Assembly: GCA_002812745.2 (NCBI GenBank)
Contig: NCSJ02000218.1
Coordinates: forward strand, 1 to 64,000
DNA: 64,000 nucleotides
Direction of reading: 5' to 3'
From: Scytalidium lignicola
Lineage: Eukaryota; Ascomycota; Leotiomycetes
The position numbers and the translations under genes were made by a program. Of the stretch, positions 20,024-32,322 are shown piece by piece (position 1 is the stretch's first letter; the number at the start of each line of letters is the position of its first letter). The notes beneath the pieces were generated by a model. That model was not told the DNA's origin, made no database searches, and saw nothing but the letters and a program-made list of their open reading frames with translations.

Positions 20024-21589
20024 CTCGTTTGATAGTCCTTACTGTAACCAGAGATGATCGAGGACAAGCCTAACAGCCTCGAAAGAGAGGAGTCAAGGCG
20101 AGTCTAAAAGCTCCAAAGACCAAGTCAAAATGCCTGAGAGCCCGAATGAAGGGAGATGATGGAGGTGAAAATGTGCTCAGGAAAACTGTTATGGTGGTGA
20201 GAGCATTTCACAGGGTAAACTTCATGATAGCACCCAGCATGCTTGCGGACTCTGCAGTCACCAAACCAAGTGGGAGGAATCACAAAAAGCATCACGTACG
20301 CCGATTTATGGGCATTGAAGTGGTCAGTATCTCACTCGGCCGCGCCGGATGGGGGCGACAGAACTAATCAACCTCGACCTTGCTAGTGTGGAGACACAGG
20401 GCGTTAGAATACAGCCTGCGATTCTCCAGATATACATGATTTCTACATCTCCTTGCCCTACTTGTTATAAGTGCTATCTATTCATTGTTCAGTACCAGGC
20501 CATGTTCTCTGCGGAGAAAGGTTTCAGAGCAAGCCTGCTGTGACATCGTTGTGCCAACTGATTGGAGAGCTGGAAGTTAGCTCGAGTCGTAGTAGTTTGG
20601 CTACTGGCATGCAGGTGCTATTTCCCCAGATTGCCGTGCACTTGGTTTGCTTCCGAAGATCGAGACTGAGCGATGGCTAATTCCGGATCAGAGATCCTGC
20701 CAACCGTGTGGAATAGTGTGTGGATGAAGGGGTTGAAGATCAAAATGGGTAAAGATCCTTGGGAAGGTGGGGAAATCATGCAGAAACATGTCCTGTCAGA
20801 TCACTTGGTTTGCTTCCCAAGCCACGGTATACGCAAACTGCACTACGCCTATAGCATCATAGTCGACGCCATGCGAAGAGTGCGCTCGGCGGGTATGGTA
20901 TGTCAGTCTTTGCATGCGACTTCCGGGAAATCTGACCTCCTTAATTAGGTTGAGAGACATTAGCTACGGTGCTAAAGAGTGACTACAGTAAAAGTCTATG
21001 ATGAGTCAGTCGTCTTGGAGCTGTCGTTAACGTAAATTGTGGCCCTTTGCAACTTGGTATGCCACAGGCCCTGCCCAGATGACAAAGCAGGCCAAGACTT
21101 GACAAGGACTTCATCCACCGGAAACGTTGTCTGTTAGATATCCACTGAGAGAATGTCTTGTCCCTAATCTGAACCTGCTTTCGCCGTGTTCTATACTATG
21201 TATGGTAGAACGTCGATAAATCTGAAAACGTAGCAGAACGATCGCGAACGCGATCATTAGTGTAGTGGTGATGGAGTTGTATTGTCAGAGACTATATCTA
21301 GTACGAGCTATCTACATATTAGATGATGATGCGCCCGGCTAAGCCTAAAAGGGCACTAGTGCTACCCATATATCTAATTCTATTCCGTACAAATAACTCC
21401 TCCCTCGCGCCAGCCCATGCTATATGCTCTAATCTCATTATTGAGTGCCAATCTATTTATAATCATTATTCGTCGGTTTCCCGTATATTTGTGTGTTGAT
21501 AGGTGTGCTTGGAGGTCTTTCTCCAGTGGAACAACGTCCTATTCTCGGTGGTTGAAGCGAGAGCCTATCGGTACGGGTTGTAAGGTGTA
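20024..21589. other. intergenic region with duplicated segment copy B
   Basis: Contains copy B of the dispersed segment at about 20637-20935. Sequence 21280-21589 may be the 3' untranslated end of the adjacent LINE. No gene was recognised. Confidence 0.4.
20637..20935. repeat. dispersed duplicated segment, copy B
   Basis: It matches the reverse complement of 490-1140. The 20699-20818 part matches 1140 down to about 1020, and 20836-20935 matches 585 down to 490, with shared blocks such as TGGATGAAGGGGTTGAAGA and TATAGCATCATAGT. The part 20637-20695 (GGTTTGCTTCCGAAGAT, GAGACTGAGCGATGGCTAAT) duplicates the middle of copy A before the main match, so copy B is rearranged. It carries only the extreme 3' end of the methyltransferase. 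Confidence 0.7.
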
Positions 21590-22051
21590 TTATCGGGGTT
21601 GTAGTGCTGGTTGTGGTTGTGATTGTGTTTGAGCGCTGTCGCCTCCGGTTGTTGGTTCATGGTTTAAACGCTTTGTAGCTATCGCATACTCTATTGTTGT
21701 ATTCACCATTGCTATATCGGGGCTCCAATTCTTGTCCTTCTCCGCCTTTCCACCAAGGTGGTATGACAGGTTCCCGGCTTTCTCTCCTGCTTTTTGCATC
21801 ATGGGGAGTCTATGTGATTCCCATAATACACATCTAAATAGGAAGTGTTCCACCGTCTCTTTCGATTGCCCGCATGCACATACATCTATCTCTGCCGCTT
21901 TGATTCTAAAAAGATAGCTGTTCAGCCTGCTCTTCCCTGTGCGTAGCTGGGCCAATATCCTGGCTTGACTTTTGTTAAGTTTATCGTATAATACTCGTGT
22001 ATGCTTCCCTGGGAGCGCTTTGTCCAGCTTTCTAGAGTAGTCTCCTACTTC
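21590..22051 (-). mobile_element. 5'-truncated LINE (Tad1-like), ORF2 C-terminal remnant
   Basis: Minus-strand translation from about 22051 reads RKLDKALPGKHTRVLYDKLN, KSQARILAQLRTGKSRLNSY, CACGQSKETVEHFLFRCVLW and ends in a glutamine-proline-rich tail. The AQLRTG and CACG..ETVEHFLF.C blocks are the zinc-knuckle end that follows RNase H in ORF2 of Tad1/I-clade non-LTR retrotransposons of filamentous fungi. Truncation of the 5' part is the normal result of target-primed reverse transcription. An N at 22052 marks the left limit of readable homology. Confidence 0.75.
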
Positions 22052-24724
22052 NTTTTGATAAAGCCTTACAATATCTCAAAATCCAACCGGGCAGTGCATA
22101 GGCTAAATACAAAAGGAAAGAAGGCTCTACAAAAGGGTTAGGCGCGACTTATATCTCTTGAACGCGAGAACGTGGTCAGAGATGTATAAGAAGCGCACTG
22201 CTCTACCACTCTGCTGCTTTCGGTCGTCTTCATATTCCTCAATTCATTGCTCAACTATATTTTTACCACCATCCATCATGAACTCAATCCTGCCTCCCCC
22301 GTATGGTTACAAACCTATATACGGCATCTCTACTCAGGCCAGCGAGATGATAATGGGAAATACTCCTCATCCTTATCTTTATGCTTGTACAAAGGTCTCT
22401 TACCTTACAAATATGGTAGAACTGCACAAATCAAATATTGTGCTGGGGAACAAGACAAGAAAGACTCTAACATAGAGTTTTCATTCTAATGAGAGAGATA
22501 TAACGAATCCTAAATTGCAACGTGCCTCTACACTCACATTCCTCTTCACAACCATAGCCTGCAACATTGTTAAGACACATTATTATTTTACTCAGATCTC
22601 CATAATTTTATAGCAGAGAAATCATAAAAGAAATATAACAGAAAATGATATTTTAGACAAAATACTCGAAAGCTTCTCACTCAGTTTAGAAGTGATCTTG
22701 AAGATGTTAATTAAGCTGAGCATTAATACCTCGGATAATATAAAACGACAAGCTTAAAATGAGGGTTTCTCATTCTTCCTGACGTTTAAAAGGCTTTTTG
22801 AAGCTTATAGTTTATGTCTTACACTTTAAGACACTATATACTTTACTTCACAAAAGGTATTACAAAAAGAGCGCTGCTCAAGAGTTGCCCGCTACCACTT
22901 TAATCAAATTAATAACTTGAAAGAAGACTTAGTCTTGCTTAATATATCGTCTACAGACAACCTTGTCAATGCGTTTACAATATTTAAGCAATAACTTCTC
23001 AGGGCTATAAATATATTGAAAGGCTTATATATAGATAAGACTGAGGATCCTCACACGCTGCTTCTTGAAAAAATTACACAATGTTCAAGACCACTTGCCA
23101 GAGTTGCTATTTATGGAAGTAAAGAGACGCAAGATGACATGAGACTCAACCTCTTTCTGGATTAGAAGCACAGAAATATACCAAGTGGAGTCGACTACTG
23201 AAAAATGGAGATTAAGACGTAGGAATGATAATCTGCTTGATGCCAAAAAATGAATGGTCCTAGAATTCCCATCTTAGATAGATTATGTTTCCAATCAATT
23301 TAGAAGAATTTCTGTTTTCATCTAAGATGCTAGATTGAACTTCTGCTTCTTGTACACTTTAGATTTTCCATTTTTGCAATGTTTATTTTTTATTATTTAT
23401 TTATTCTTCCAATGTTTTAATCCAGATATGAGCCTGTGAACAATTAATCCGCAAAAGTATTGATGCAACGCTGTCATTTTATTCACAAATATAAAGCTTA
23501 GTCAATGTTTTATAATAACTTGTTTAAGATGATGTAAAATTTAATTGTGGCTCTGTTCCTTATCAATGTGAACGTTGTAAGGTAATCAACAAAGAAACTG
23601 GGACATCCTAAAGTGATTCAGATTGTAAATTAATACTGACNTTTTTCTTTTGTTATTTTATTTTTGATATTATTAGATAGTTTCCTTACNTTTTTTTCTT
23701 TTGTTTTGTATTATCACTTTATAAACAATAATATGAAAGGGGACACATGTAATAAGGAAACTATACTTGCATAATAGTTATTCCACCGCCAAAACCACTG
23801 ATCAATAAATAGGGGTGTTTATGGTATAATTAATACAATACCGATTTTTCCTTCTTTCTACTAGTTATGGGAGTATGGCCAGTTCCCTTACGATTACGTA
23901 CAATACAGAGATATTGGCGATCGTATTGTATGGTGTTTGTTGTGGTATTGTTGCTATTCTACTGCTTTGCTTTGTACGGTCACGTGCTACTGCAGCACTC
24001 ACACCTTCTCCCTTTCACAGTATTTAAAATATTATTGAATTTGATTTTAGTCTTTAAAATTATAGTTAATTTATTACACAACACAAATCACAAATCCTAA
24101 TTACACCAAAATTTGTATACTTGTTAAATAATAAATCAATAATGATATTACAAAGTTTATTTATATATAATAACATCGTTGTTGAGTTATTTGCATTTAA
24201 AAATTGGCCTTTTTGCCCTGAATTGCAGTGATCGGTCGGACCGGGAATTACGTTATTATGTAACAAATAAGCGGGGCTCGCTCTTCGCTATACTCGGAAG
24301 ATATGCTACCCTCAAGCACACGTGACATGCTTAATACGTGATTATTTGGATAGGGAGTGAGCGACCGGGTATATTATAATTTATAAATTGATTTGTATAG
24401 AGGGCAGGAATTTTGGAATGGGTGAATCCTCAGGTGACCAGAGCTTGCTTTAAGTGCAGATTAGTACTTAAACTCAAATTGCAATCAGGGTAAAGAATAC
24501 GCATATTATTATTGAAGGGTCATGTGTACTCTTACTAATTATCGTTAACATACCCAAAAGTCCAAGCTTCTTTTCACGTCGCTTCGTTTCACACCTCGAC
24601 AAGAGAGAAACCCATAAATAGCCCGACACGTCTAGATAATCTTTAAATAACGATTGCTGCTTTCATATCGACTTTCTTGTAGATACCCGGCGAGAGGGAA
24701 CTTGGCTGTCCATTCAGCTCCAAC
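22052..24724. other. AT-rich gene-poor stretch
   Basis: About 2.6 kb with very low GC, many poly-T/poly-A runs and Ns at 22052, 23641 and 23690. Short frames such as 22158-22475 and 23867-24100 lack motifs. Two similar CTTTTGTT-containing T-rich blocks follow the last two Ns. This resembles an old RIP-decayed repeat, but no source family can be recognised. Confidence 0.45.
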
Positions 24725-27189
24725 ATGCCAGGCCGATCGTCTGCCACTCGGAGACGTCAAATTACGTCGTGTACCGAATGTTACCGCCGTAAGCAAAAGG
24801 TGATTAAGATCTGACAAAGTGGACATGAAGCATCCTTGCTAAAGCCTACTGATTGCTTCTAGTGTGATCGCGCTAAGCCTTGCAATATTTGTGTAAACAG
24901 GAAGGTTCCCGGGAAATGTGCTTATAGCAGTGCAGTAAGGTAGGCATAATTATCGTTAACATAATCCTTTTCGAGTTCTAAGCTCTTCATTTCTGCTAAT
25001 CATGAGTAAATGCAATTAAAAAAAATTTAAAAAAGTACCAAGGAAAATATCCTATTTAGCTGGTTATAACATTCTATGCTCACCACTCTCCTGAATCCTC
25101 AAACCACTATAGCATCCCTCTTTCTCTACCCATTCGACTAATGATAGCTATAGGACCGACTTGTCGTCGCTCCCTCAAGTTTCTAGACCGTCAATAGCGA
25201 ATCCGCAGGTTCCTGTAGAGGGTGAAACTCCTGCAGCGACCTCAAGACGCCAGCTGTTATCAGACCAAGCAGGATATTTATCAATCGGTGACAGCGCGCC
25301 GTCACTGGGTTTGCATGAAGTGAGTCTGAACTCTCTGCCATAGTCATTGCTAACTGAAGCAGTCAAATTTAGGGGATAGAGGCTCCCAAGATAGTGGTCC
25401 CGCCCAGCTCAGATCATTACCATCTTCTATGAAGGATAAGTTTCGCGATCTTGCTTCACAATTGCCACCCCCGTTCTTGGCCCGAGAGCTTGTCGATGGT
25501 TACTTTTCCGAAGCGAATTGGTACTTCGGAGTGCTCGAACAGCATTACTTTGAGAAATTATATACGTCTTGGCGTACTTTTGGTGACTTGGGTTTCAAAG
25601 ATGGTAAGGTCGAAGAGTTACCACAAGATGTGTTCCATTTTCCTGCTCTGCTCTTTCAGACTCTTGCTGTGGCCTTGCAATTTTTACCGCCAAATACCTT
25701 GACTACTAGAGTATTCCAGGTTGAGAACTCCAGCGATAGGGATCGCCTTTCCCAAATGTATGGTGAAAAGGGCATGGAAATCATGACCTTATTAGGAAGG
25801 GAAGACCCAACAATTACCGCGGTGCAGCACGATTTGATGAGGGGGGTATGGCTAAAAAATTGCAGTAGAGGCAAAGAGGCATGGCATGTGTTAGGGAGTG
25901 CGGTTAGGTCAGCAAGATGTCCCCTGTTCTGTGAGAAAATTTCTGAGCTTCCGTCAATAGAATGGCTCAAGAGCTAGGACTACACCTACATTCCGAGGTT
26001 TATCAGACCAGAGACTCTAAAGTGGAAGACACACTTAATCAGTTATGGTACGAGGAGTACAAACGCAGGCTGTGGATCCGGCTATTCGCATGGGATAGGT
26101 GAGGTTCTTACTTTTTGTTTACAAGGAAATTATCTTAACTAAGGTCCATCTGATGTTAGCCACATGGCCTTCACGTTAAATCGACCTCGAATAATCCACC
26201 TCAGCGACTGCACCGCTAAACCCCCACTTGATTGTGACTTACCATTCGACCCGTCGGTGGCTGTTCCCACGGTTGTGGGAGAGCATGATCCTCCTTCCTC
26301 GTTTACTCCGCACCTCTTCCAGTATTCTCTCAGTCGCCTGGTCCATGAGGCGATGTCTCTTAACGCAAACAAGCGGGATGTCAAAGATTACAGTGTAGTT
26401 AAAAAAATTCATGGAGAGGTTCTTTCGTTGTTGGACAATCTTCCAGCGGTCGTCCGACACGAAAATCCCAATGTCTCCTGGGATAATCGATGCTCACACC
26501 TTGCCAAGCAACGTGAGCAGATAGCAACATCAGCAAACTCATTCCTGCTGGCACTCTATCGAGCGCATGCCAGAGACCGCCGTGAGAGTCGGCAGGCCGC
26601 TGTTCAAGCAGCCCTCAGCATTCTAGCCTCGCAGGAGCGCCTTTTCAATATGATGGGAAAACACGCCTACAATCTGTACATCCTCACCATTTACAGTCTT
26701 GATGCGAGCATTTTCCTCTCTGTCACTCTCGCCGAACATCCGCTAACAGATATCGACCTGACGAGTCAGGTCCATCGAGCTATTAGAGCTGCCCTGTATC
26801 GGCTCCAGTTGGCCATGGAGAGAAGTCAGCTAGCGAGATCTGGGGAGCGGATTCTTAAGCTTTGTTATCAAAAGATGGAGCGGTCTACACCTTTTGAACC
26901 GACATCTGGCGAGCAGGGAATCTTCGCCGGCCAGTCAAACCCGCCGAACCCTCTTCTGACTGATATCACTGTCAGTCAACTGCACAGCTCCCCCGAACAA
27001 AGCATCTTCCGTTTACCTGTCCTCAACGGATCCGAGCTCGACCAATTGAATAGCTCTATAATGTTCACCAACGTCACCGAAGCCAATTTTGATATGACGT
27101 TATGGATACAACAGATGGGTTATTGGGAGAACCCAGCGCAAGGTTCTGGCACCGGCCAAGACTCAGCTTTTGACCCGCCGTTTGAGTGA
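24725..27189 (+). CDS. Zn2Cys6 transcription factor with fungal-trans domain
   Basis: Six exons (24725-24799, 24863-24939, 25154-25319, 25363-25907, 25961-26098, 26160-27189) close exactly as 676 residues. The N terminus has the binuclear cluster CTECYRRKQKCDRAKPCNIC followed by VNRKVPGKC. The central region contains AVRMAQELGLHLHSE, LWYEEYKRRLWIRLFAWDS and HMAFTLNRPRIIHLSDC, the hallmark of the PF04082 fungal-specific regulatory domain. It should act as a nuclear DNA-binding regulator; the target is unknown. The nearest gene is the ketoreductase 770 bases downstream on the same strand, a possible target. The second intron (214 bp) is longer than usual; the others are 43-63 bp. Confidence 0.9.
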
Positions 27190-27957
27190 ATGCCACATCT
27201 AGATATAATGAACAAGTTAGCAGTGTTAAATCCTATGGCCATGTATAATTGGAAACATAATTTTCTCCGTACGGGGTAGGTAATTGATAGTATCAATAAA
27301 ATTCCGAGAGTGCTTCCAGATCTACTGTAAATTAAATCGATTTGACCTAGCAGAAGCCTGGCAAACACAAGATCAACACATCCGATTATAGGGGGCTTCA
27401 AAGATTGCTGTGCCGTGTTTGTTTCATCGTCGAGGCTTCTCGACACAATGCTGGCAGTTTAGTTTCAAGCTTCGGCCAGCGAAACTCAATGTTACCCTTT
27501 GTATAGCACGCCGAATTCATAAGTTGCCCAGAGAAATACGTATCTATACTAGAACTGTTCTATGATACTAAGCTACAGTTCCCGTCCATCCGAGTTTAAC
27601 TTTCGTATGAAACAGCTTGCGTGGCTGATTGTGTTGAGTTAAGGGCTTAGGCATAGGTTTGACTTGATTCTGACCAATCATCACTCTTCGGCCGAAACTG
27701 TAGAGATCGGTTGACGCATGCGGACAAGCCATGATGAAATCACAGCTGTGATGTGTTTCTTTGAATCGCTTTCGGAGATAGCTTTACGATATGTTGCCAG
27801 AGAATAAGAGCAAAGCGGAGTTCTGGAGAGACATTTATATCATCTCTTGTCCAAGCTAGAGCAACAGTAGACTTCACACACTCAATATTCATATATACAC
27901 TTTGTCCCAACATTGATCAAACACGTTCTCTAAGATTTAATTTAAATCAATCGAAAT

Positions 27958-29086
27958 ATGAAAGTTCTTCTGACTGGTACTGAATCCGAAACAATGATTA
28001 CAGATGTTGAAAGTAACTAATTGTTGAAATTAGGTGGTTCTGGCTTCATCGCCGCTCACTGCTTGGATGTAAGCGTCTGAATGCATATCTATACATGTAT
28101 ATCTAATCCATTTAATCGCGCAAGGTTAACATGAACCTTAGGTTTTGCTAGCTAGAAACCATACTGTGGTGACCACAGTGCGATCTGCTGAGAAGGGTGA
28201 AAAGATCCTCGCGACTCATCTGAACTTGCCCGAGGGTCAGCTCTCCTATGTGATTGTTGAAGACATTGCCCAAGAAGGAGCATTCGACCATGCAGTCAAG
28301 TCAGATCCCCCATTCGATTCCGTCATCCACACGGCAAGCCCTTTCCACTTCCGGTTCAAGAACCCGAATGAGCTCCTCGACCCTGCTATTACTGGAACAA
28401 CCGGGATTTTGAAGGCCATTAAGAAATATGCTCCAAGTGTCAAGCGAGTGGTTATCACCTCTTCATTCGCTGCTATCACGCAGATGGATACGGATCCTGA
28501 TGTGTATGATGAGAGCCAATGGAATCCAGTCACCTACGAGGAAGGAGTTGCTGATCCCGCCAAAACATACCGCGCAAGTAAAACCCTCGCTGAGCGGGCA
28601 GCGTGGTCCTTCCTGGAAGAAGAGAAACCGGGCTTCTCCCTTGCCACTCTCTGTCCACCATATGTCTTTGGGCCTGTGGTCCATAATCTGAATTCCCTCA
28701 GCGCGATTAACACGTCCGATTCTTATTTTGTGTCTCTGATGCAAGGAGGGTGGAAGGAAGGATTGCCCCCAACGGGCGCCTGGCTCTGGGTTGACGTGCG
28801 CGACGTAGCTCTTGCACATGTCAAAGCAATGGAGGTTCCTGAGGCAGATGGAAAACGTTTCTTCATAACTGCGGGCCACTTTGATATGAAGGATATTGCC
28901 GAGATAGCTAAGAAGAACTTCCCTGAATACGCGGATAAACTCCCTGCCGATTTGAAGTCGGACAGGCCAAATCCGCTCTATGGATATGACAACAGCCGAT
29001 CTAAGACTGTTCTTCAACTAGAATACCGACCATTAGAGACAACCGTTGTTGATACAATCAAGTCCCTAAAAAGGGTTGGTGTTTAA
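27958..29086 (+). CDS. NAD(P)-dependent ketoreductase, extended SDR (Gre2/DFR-like)
   Basis: Three exons (27958-27976, 28034-28068, 28142-29086) give 332 residues; the first exon is only 19 bp and the second 35 bp. Joined, the N terminus reads MKVLLTGGSGFIAAHCLDVL, the nucleotide-binding GxxGxxA motif. The catalytic serine lies in VVITSSFAAI and the YxxxK pair in TYRASKTLAERAAWSFLEEE. The family (methylglyoxal/isovaleraldehyde reductase Gre2, dihydroflavonol reductase) reduces aldehydes and ketones with NADPH in the cytosol. Length fits. The missing start is easy to overlook because 28145 offers a false internal ATG just after the intron. Confidence 0.92.
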
Positions 29087-30760
29087 GTAACTTCGTATCG
29101 AAACGGAAGATGAAGCACAGCAGGTTTTTGCCCAGCTTCTAATGGTTTGTCGCAGAGCATTTTCATGATATGTCAGGACATGTCTACCGGCATTTTTAAG
29201 TTGGTCATCTGTCTAGGTTAGTTATATAGACAGTACTGCATCTCATAGCCTCCTGCGTTGTCAATCTATCGTCTTAATTCGTGGTTTTTTAATATATATA
29301 NTTTTTTTAGCATAGCTCTCACNTTTTTGATATAAGATGTGAGGAAAATCAAACTGAAAAATTGTACCATTTGTAAACATGTTTAGAGAAAAGAAATAGT
29401 AGATACAGAAGCAGAAATTAGAGGATTGGTCCTGATCATCTGATAAGTTTGCAATCTGCTAATCATTTCTTGCTGTAGTTGATAAAACGATAAAGCTAAG
29501 ATGAACACCAGAGTGAGCAACTGGATTGCGTCGACCACAATAAATTGCAGGACTCTTGAGTTCTAACTCTCTTTCGCTTCGTATCTGCCGGCTGCATTGC
29601 TATTTCGGTGAGGAATTTTTCAACAACACCCATTCCCGCTCTGGAAACTTATGAATTCGCTTTGGCACGGGGGTCTCTTTGACCAAACCATCACCGCTTG
29701 TGTGAGGATCTGAATGGCCTCTTTAAGCATGGCTTTCCAATCATCAGCTTCACTATCAGATCATAAACTAGATAAACTTGCAGCTGCCACCGCTCTATCC
29801 CTCACTCATTTCTGCCTCCCTAATAGACGAGGTTGATCGCACCAATTCCATGATAATCTCTCTCACTACAAGCTGCTTTTATAAACTCTGAAGTATCAGC
29901 GACTGTCGTTGGGATTTTCAATGAACGCCACGGCACATCCTGTGGTCTTTCTGTTTTCTTTCCAGACTATTGACGTCACCATTGTTTTGTCCGCGTTTTG
30001 TCCGCGCCACTGCAGTCACTTATCCACTAACCGATCCCAAGAGCTTCCACGGCATCGAATCAGTTTTACACCGATCAACTGACAAAGTTACATTGTTTGG
30101 GGGGGGGGGGGATAGTTTATAGCGAACAGCTGCTTAATGTCACTACTAGAAGATAGAGCAATCCTCAATCGACAGTGATAGGGTCTTGACCTAAGGGGCG
30201 GGAATAGCCTTTCAAGCACCCGCAGTACCTCATTACCAAACTAGTGTAACCATACTTATACTCTGAAATGCGCAAGTTGCATATCACGTTGTAGGACCTG
30301 GCAAATGTGAATCCCGGACACCTTGGTAGGATGACCCTTTTTAGACCTGCGGAACTGAAACTGTTGGAAAGCGGGCCACAGATCTATCGCGGCTTCCTGC
30401 CAACCACGCCATCCGGCTCCAGGCTGTCTCAGAGCGCTAATTTCGGCCGNAAAAAGTCATGATCTATAAGCGTTGCATGAAATAATCAGTTTTCCATCGG
30501 CCGAAGCAAATCAAAAGAGCAGGTTTCGCGCGTTTTGATGTCATGCATGTTGGACTGTCTTGTGCTCTCATTGGAAACTGAAATTTCACTGAAGCCTCTG
30601 GTAAGACCGTTCGAACTTTCAAGGAATGGGATCTGTTCCTGCTCTGGCTATATATGAAATGGGTCTCGCCGGTGGGATTCTGCTTCCTCATTTCAAAACG
30701 TCCTCATTTCGTCTGGTAAAATATATCCAACAATCACAATCACAATCACAATCTTCAACA
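29087..30760. other. intergenic region
   Basis: No gene recognised. Ns at 29301, 29323 and 30450 sit next to homopolymers. A run of twelve G residues lies at about 30101-30112. The right end is the promoter of the aldo-keto reductase. Confidence 0.5.
30648..30656 (+). promoter_or_regulatory. TATA box of the aldo-keto reductase gene
   Basis: CTATATATG lies 105-113 bases upstream of the chosen ATG 30761. An in-frame ATG at 30626 would place this box inside coding sequence, which is the reason for choosing 30761. A (CAATCA)n tract at 30732-30753 fills the leader. Confidence 0.5.
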
Positions 30761-31909
30761 ATGTCTTTGTTTGCGCCTGCTCCAGAACCTCCAACAGAGC
30801 TTGGTCGCCTGCGAGTGCTCTCCTCCACAGCCGGTATCCGAGTCTCCCCACTGCAACTGGGTGCGATGTCTATCGGCGATGCGTGGTCCGGGTTCATGGG
30901 TAGTATGGACAAGGAATCATCCTTCAGGCTGCTCGACGAATTTGTCCGTGCCGGCGGCAATTTCATTGACACAGCGAACAACTACCAAAGCGAGCAGTCA
31001 GAGACATGGCTCGGCGAGTGGATGACTGCACGTCGGAACCGTGATCGGTTGGTCCTTGCAACCAAATTTACGACGGACTACAAGGCTTATGAACTTGGAC
31101 GGGGTCAAGTTGCGAACCATTGTGGCAATCACAGGAGAAGTCTGCACATGAGTGTGCGCGACTCCCTGAAGAAGCTGCAGACTGATTGGATTGATATTCT
31201 GTATTTGCACTGGTGGGATCACACAACCTCGATCGAGGAGATCATGGACAGTCTTCATATCCTTGTCCAGCAGGGAAAAGTGCTCTACCTGGGAATTTCA
31301 GACAGCCCGGCATGGGTGGTCAGTGCCGCAAACGTGTATGCCCGAGATCATGGAAAGACACCATTCAGTATCTACCAAGGCCGATGGAATGTGATGACTC
31401 GTGATTTTGAACGTGAGATCATTCCCATGGCACGCAACTTCGGGATGGCACTTGCGCCGTGGGATGTGCTCGGTCAGGGCAAGTTCCAAACGAAGAAGGC
31501 CATGGAAGAACGGAGGAAGAACGGCGAGGGCCTTCGTAGTCTTCATGGACCCGATCAATCAGACGATCAGATCAGGATGAGCGAGGCTCTAGAGAAGGTT
31601 GCCTCAGAGCATGGAATTGAGTCCGTGACGGCAATCGCACTGGCATATGTCTTGGCTAAGGAACCAAACGTCTTCCCCATCATTGGTGGAAGGAAGGTTG
31701 AGCATCTCCACGACAACATTCAAGCTCTCAAGATAAAATTAACAGCTAAACAAATGGAGTATCTCGAGAGTGTCAAGCCTTTCGATATCGGATTTCCGAA
31801 CAACTTCATCCGGGAGGATCCAAGGGTTTCTGGCAAGGCCAGTGGTCTTCTCGCTGCATCAGCTTCTTTAGCATTTGTAAAGTATCCAGAGCCAATTGGA
31901 CGTCAGTAG
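30761..31909 (+). CDS. aldo-keto reductase (aryl-alcohol dehydrogenase / NorA type)
   Basis: A single exon of 382 residues starting [20 protein letters not shown]. Catalytic tetrad positions are visible: Asp and Tyr in [17 protein letters not shown], Lys in [11 protein letters not shown] and His in [12 protein letters not shown]. The cofactor region includes [12 protein letters not shown]. The family reduces aromatic aldehydes with NADPH; norsolorinic-acid reductase and yeast AAD proteins are relatives with the same length and the C-terminal [10 protein letters not shown] block. It acts in the cytosol. It lies next to a ketoreductase and convergent with a C2H2 regulator. The start was chosen because of the TATA box and the CAACAATG context. 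Confidence 0.92.
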   Translation: MSLFAPAPEPPTELGRLRVLSSTAGIRVSPLQLGAMSIGDAWSGFMGSMDKESSFRLLDEFVRAGGNFIDTANNYQSEQSETWLGEWMTARRNRDRLVLATKFTTDYKAYELGRGQVANHCGNHRRSLHMSVRDSLKKLQTDWIDILYLHWWDHTTSIEEIMDSLHILVQQGKVLYLGISDSPAWVVSAANVYARDHGKTPFSIYQGRWNVMTRDFEREIIPMARNFGMALAPWDVLGQGKFQTKKAMEERRKNGEGLRSLHGPDQSDDQIRMSEALEKVASEHGIESVTAIALAYVLAKEPNVFPIIGGRKVEHLHDNIQALKIKLTAKQMEYLESVKPFDIGFPNNFIREDPRVSGKASGLLAASASLAFVKYPEPIGRQ

Positions 31910-32322
31910 ATAACCATCGGCTTTGATTGTTTTGCTTAGCCTTTGTTTTACTTGTTGAGAAGGTTATGGGTACCGATCGTAATAAGTTAATAATATGCAA
32001 ACGATTGAATTGAACTGAACTGATTTCTACAATCCAGTGAGAAAGCAAAGCCAGATATGTAACTCATTTAGATCTTCTTAGATGGGTCATATCGACACTC
32101 CACAATCAATTGTAATTCTTTATATGCTCCACCATCAGAGAGTCCAATAGTAAGTGTGACTCTACTATCTAACACTATTTACATTCGCTTGTACGTATAG
32201 TCAGAAGTGATTTGTAACAGTAAGCGAAATGTAACAAGGTGTATTTTAACTATTAGCCGACCTTCGAAAAAAAAAGCCCGCCCAATATCCATTTATTAGA
32301 ACTTATCCATCAGATATTACGG
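31910..32322. other. convergent 3' flanks
   Basis: Shared 3' untranslated DNA between two convergent genes; AATAAGTTAATAAT-like polyadenylation sequence near 31980. Nothing else seen. Confidence 0.4.
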
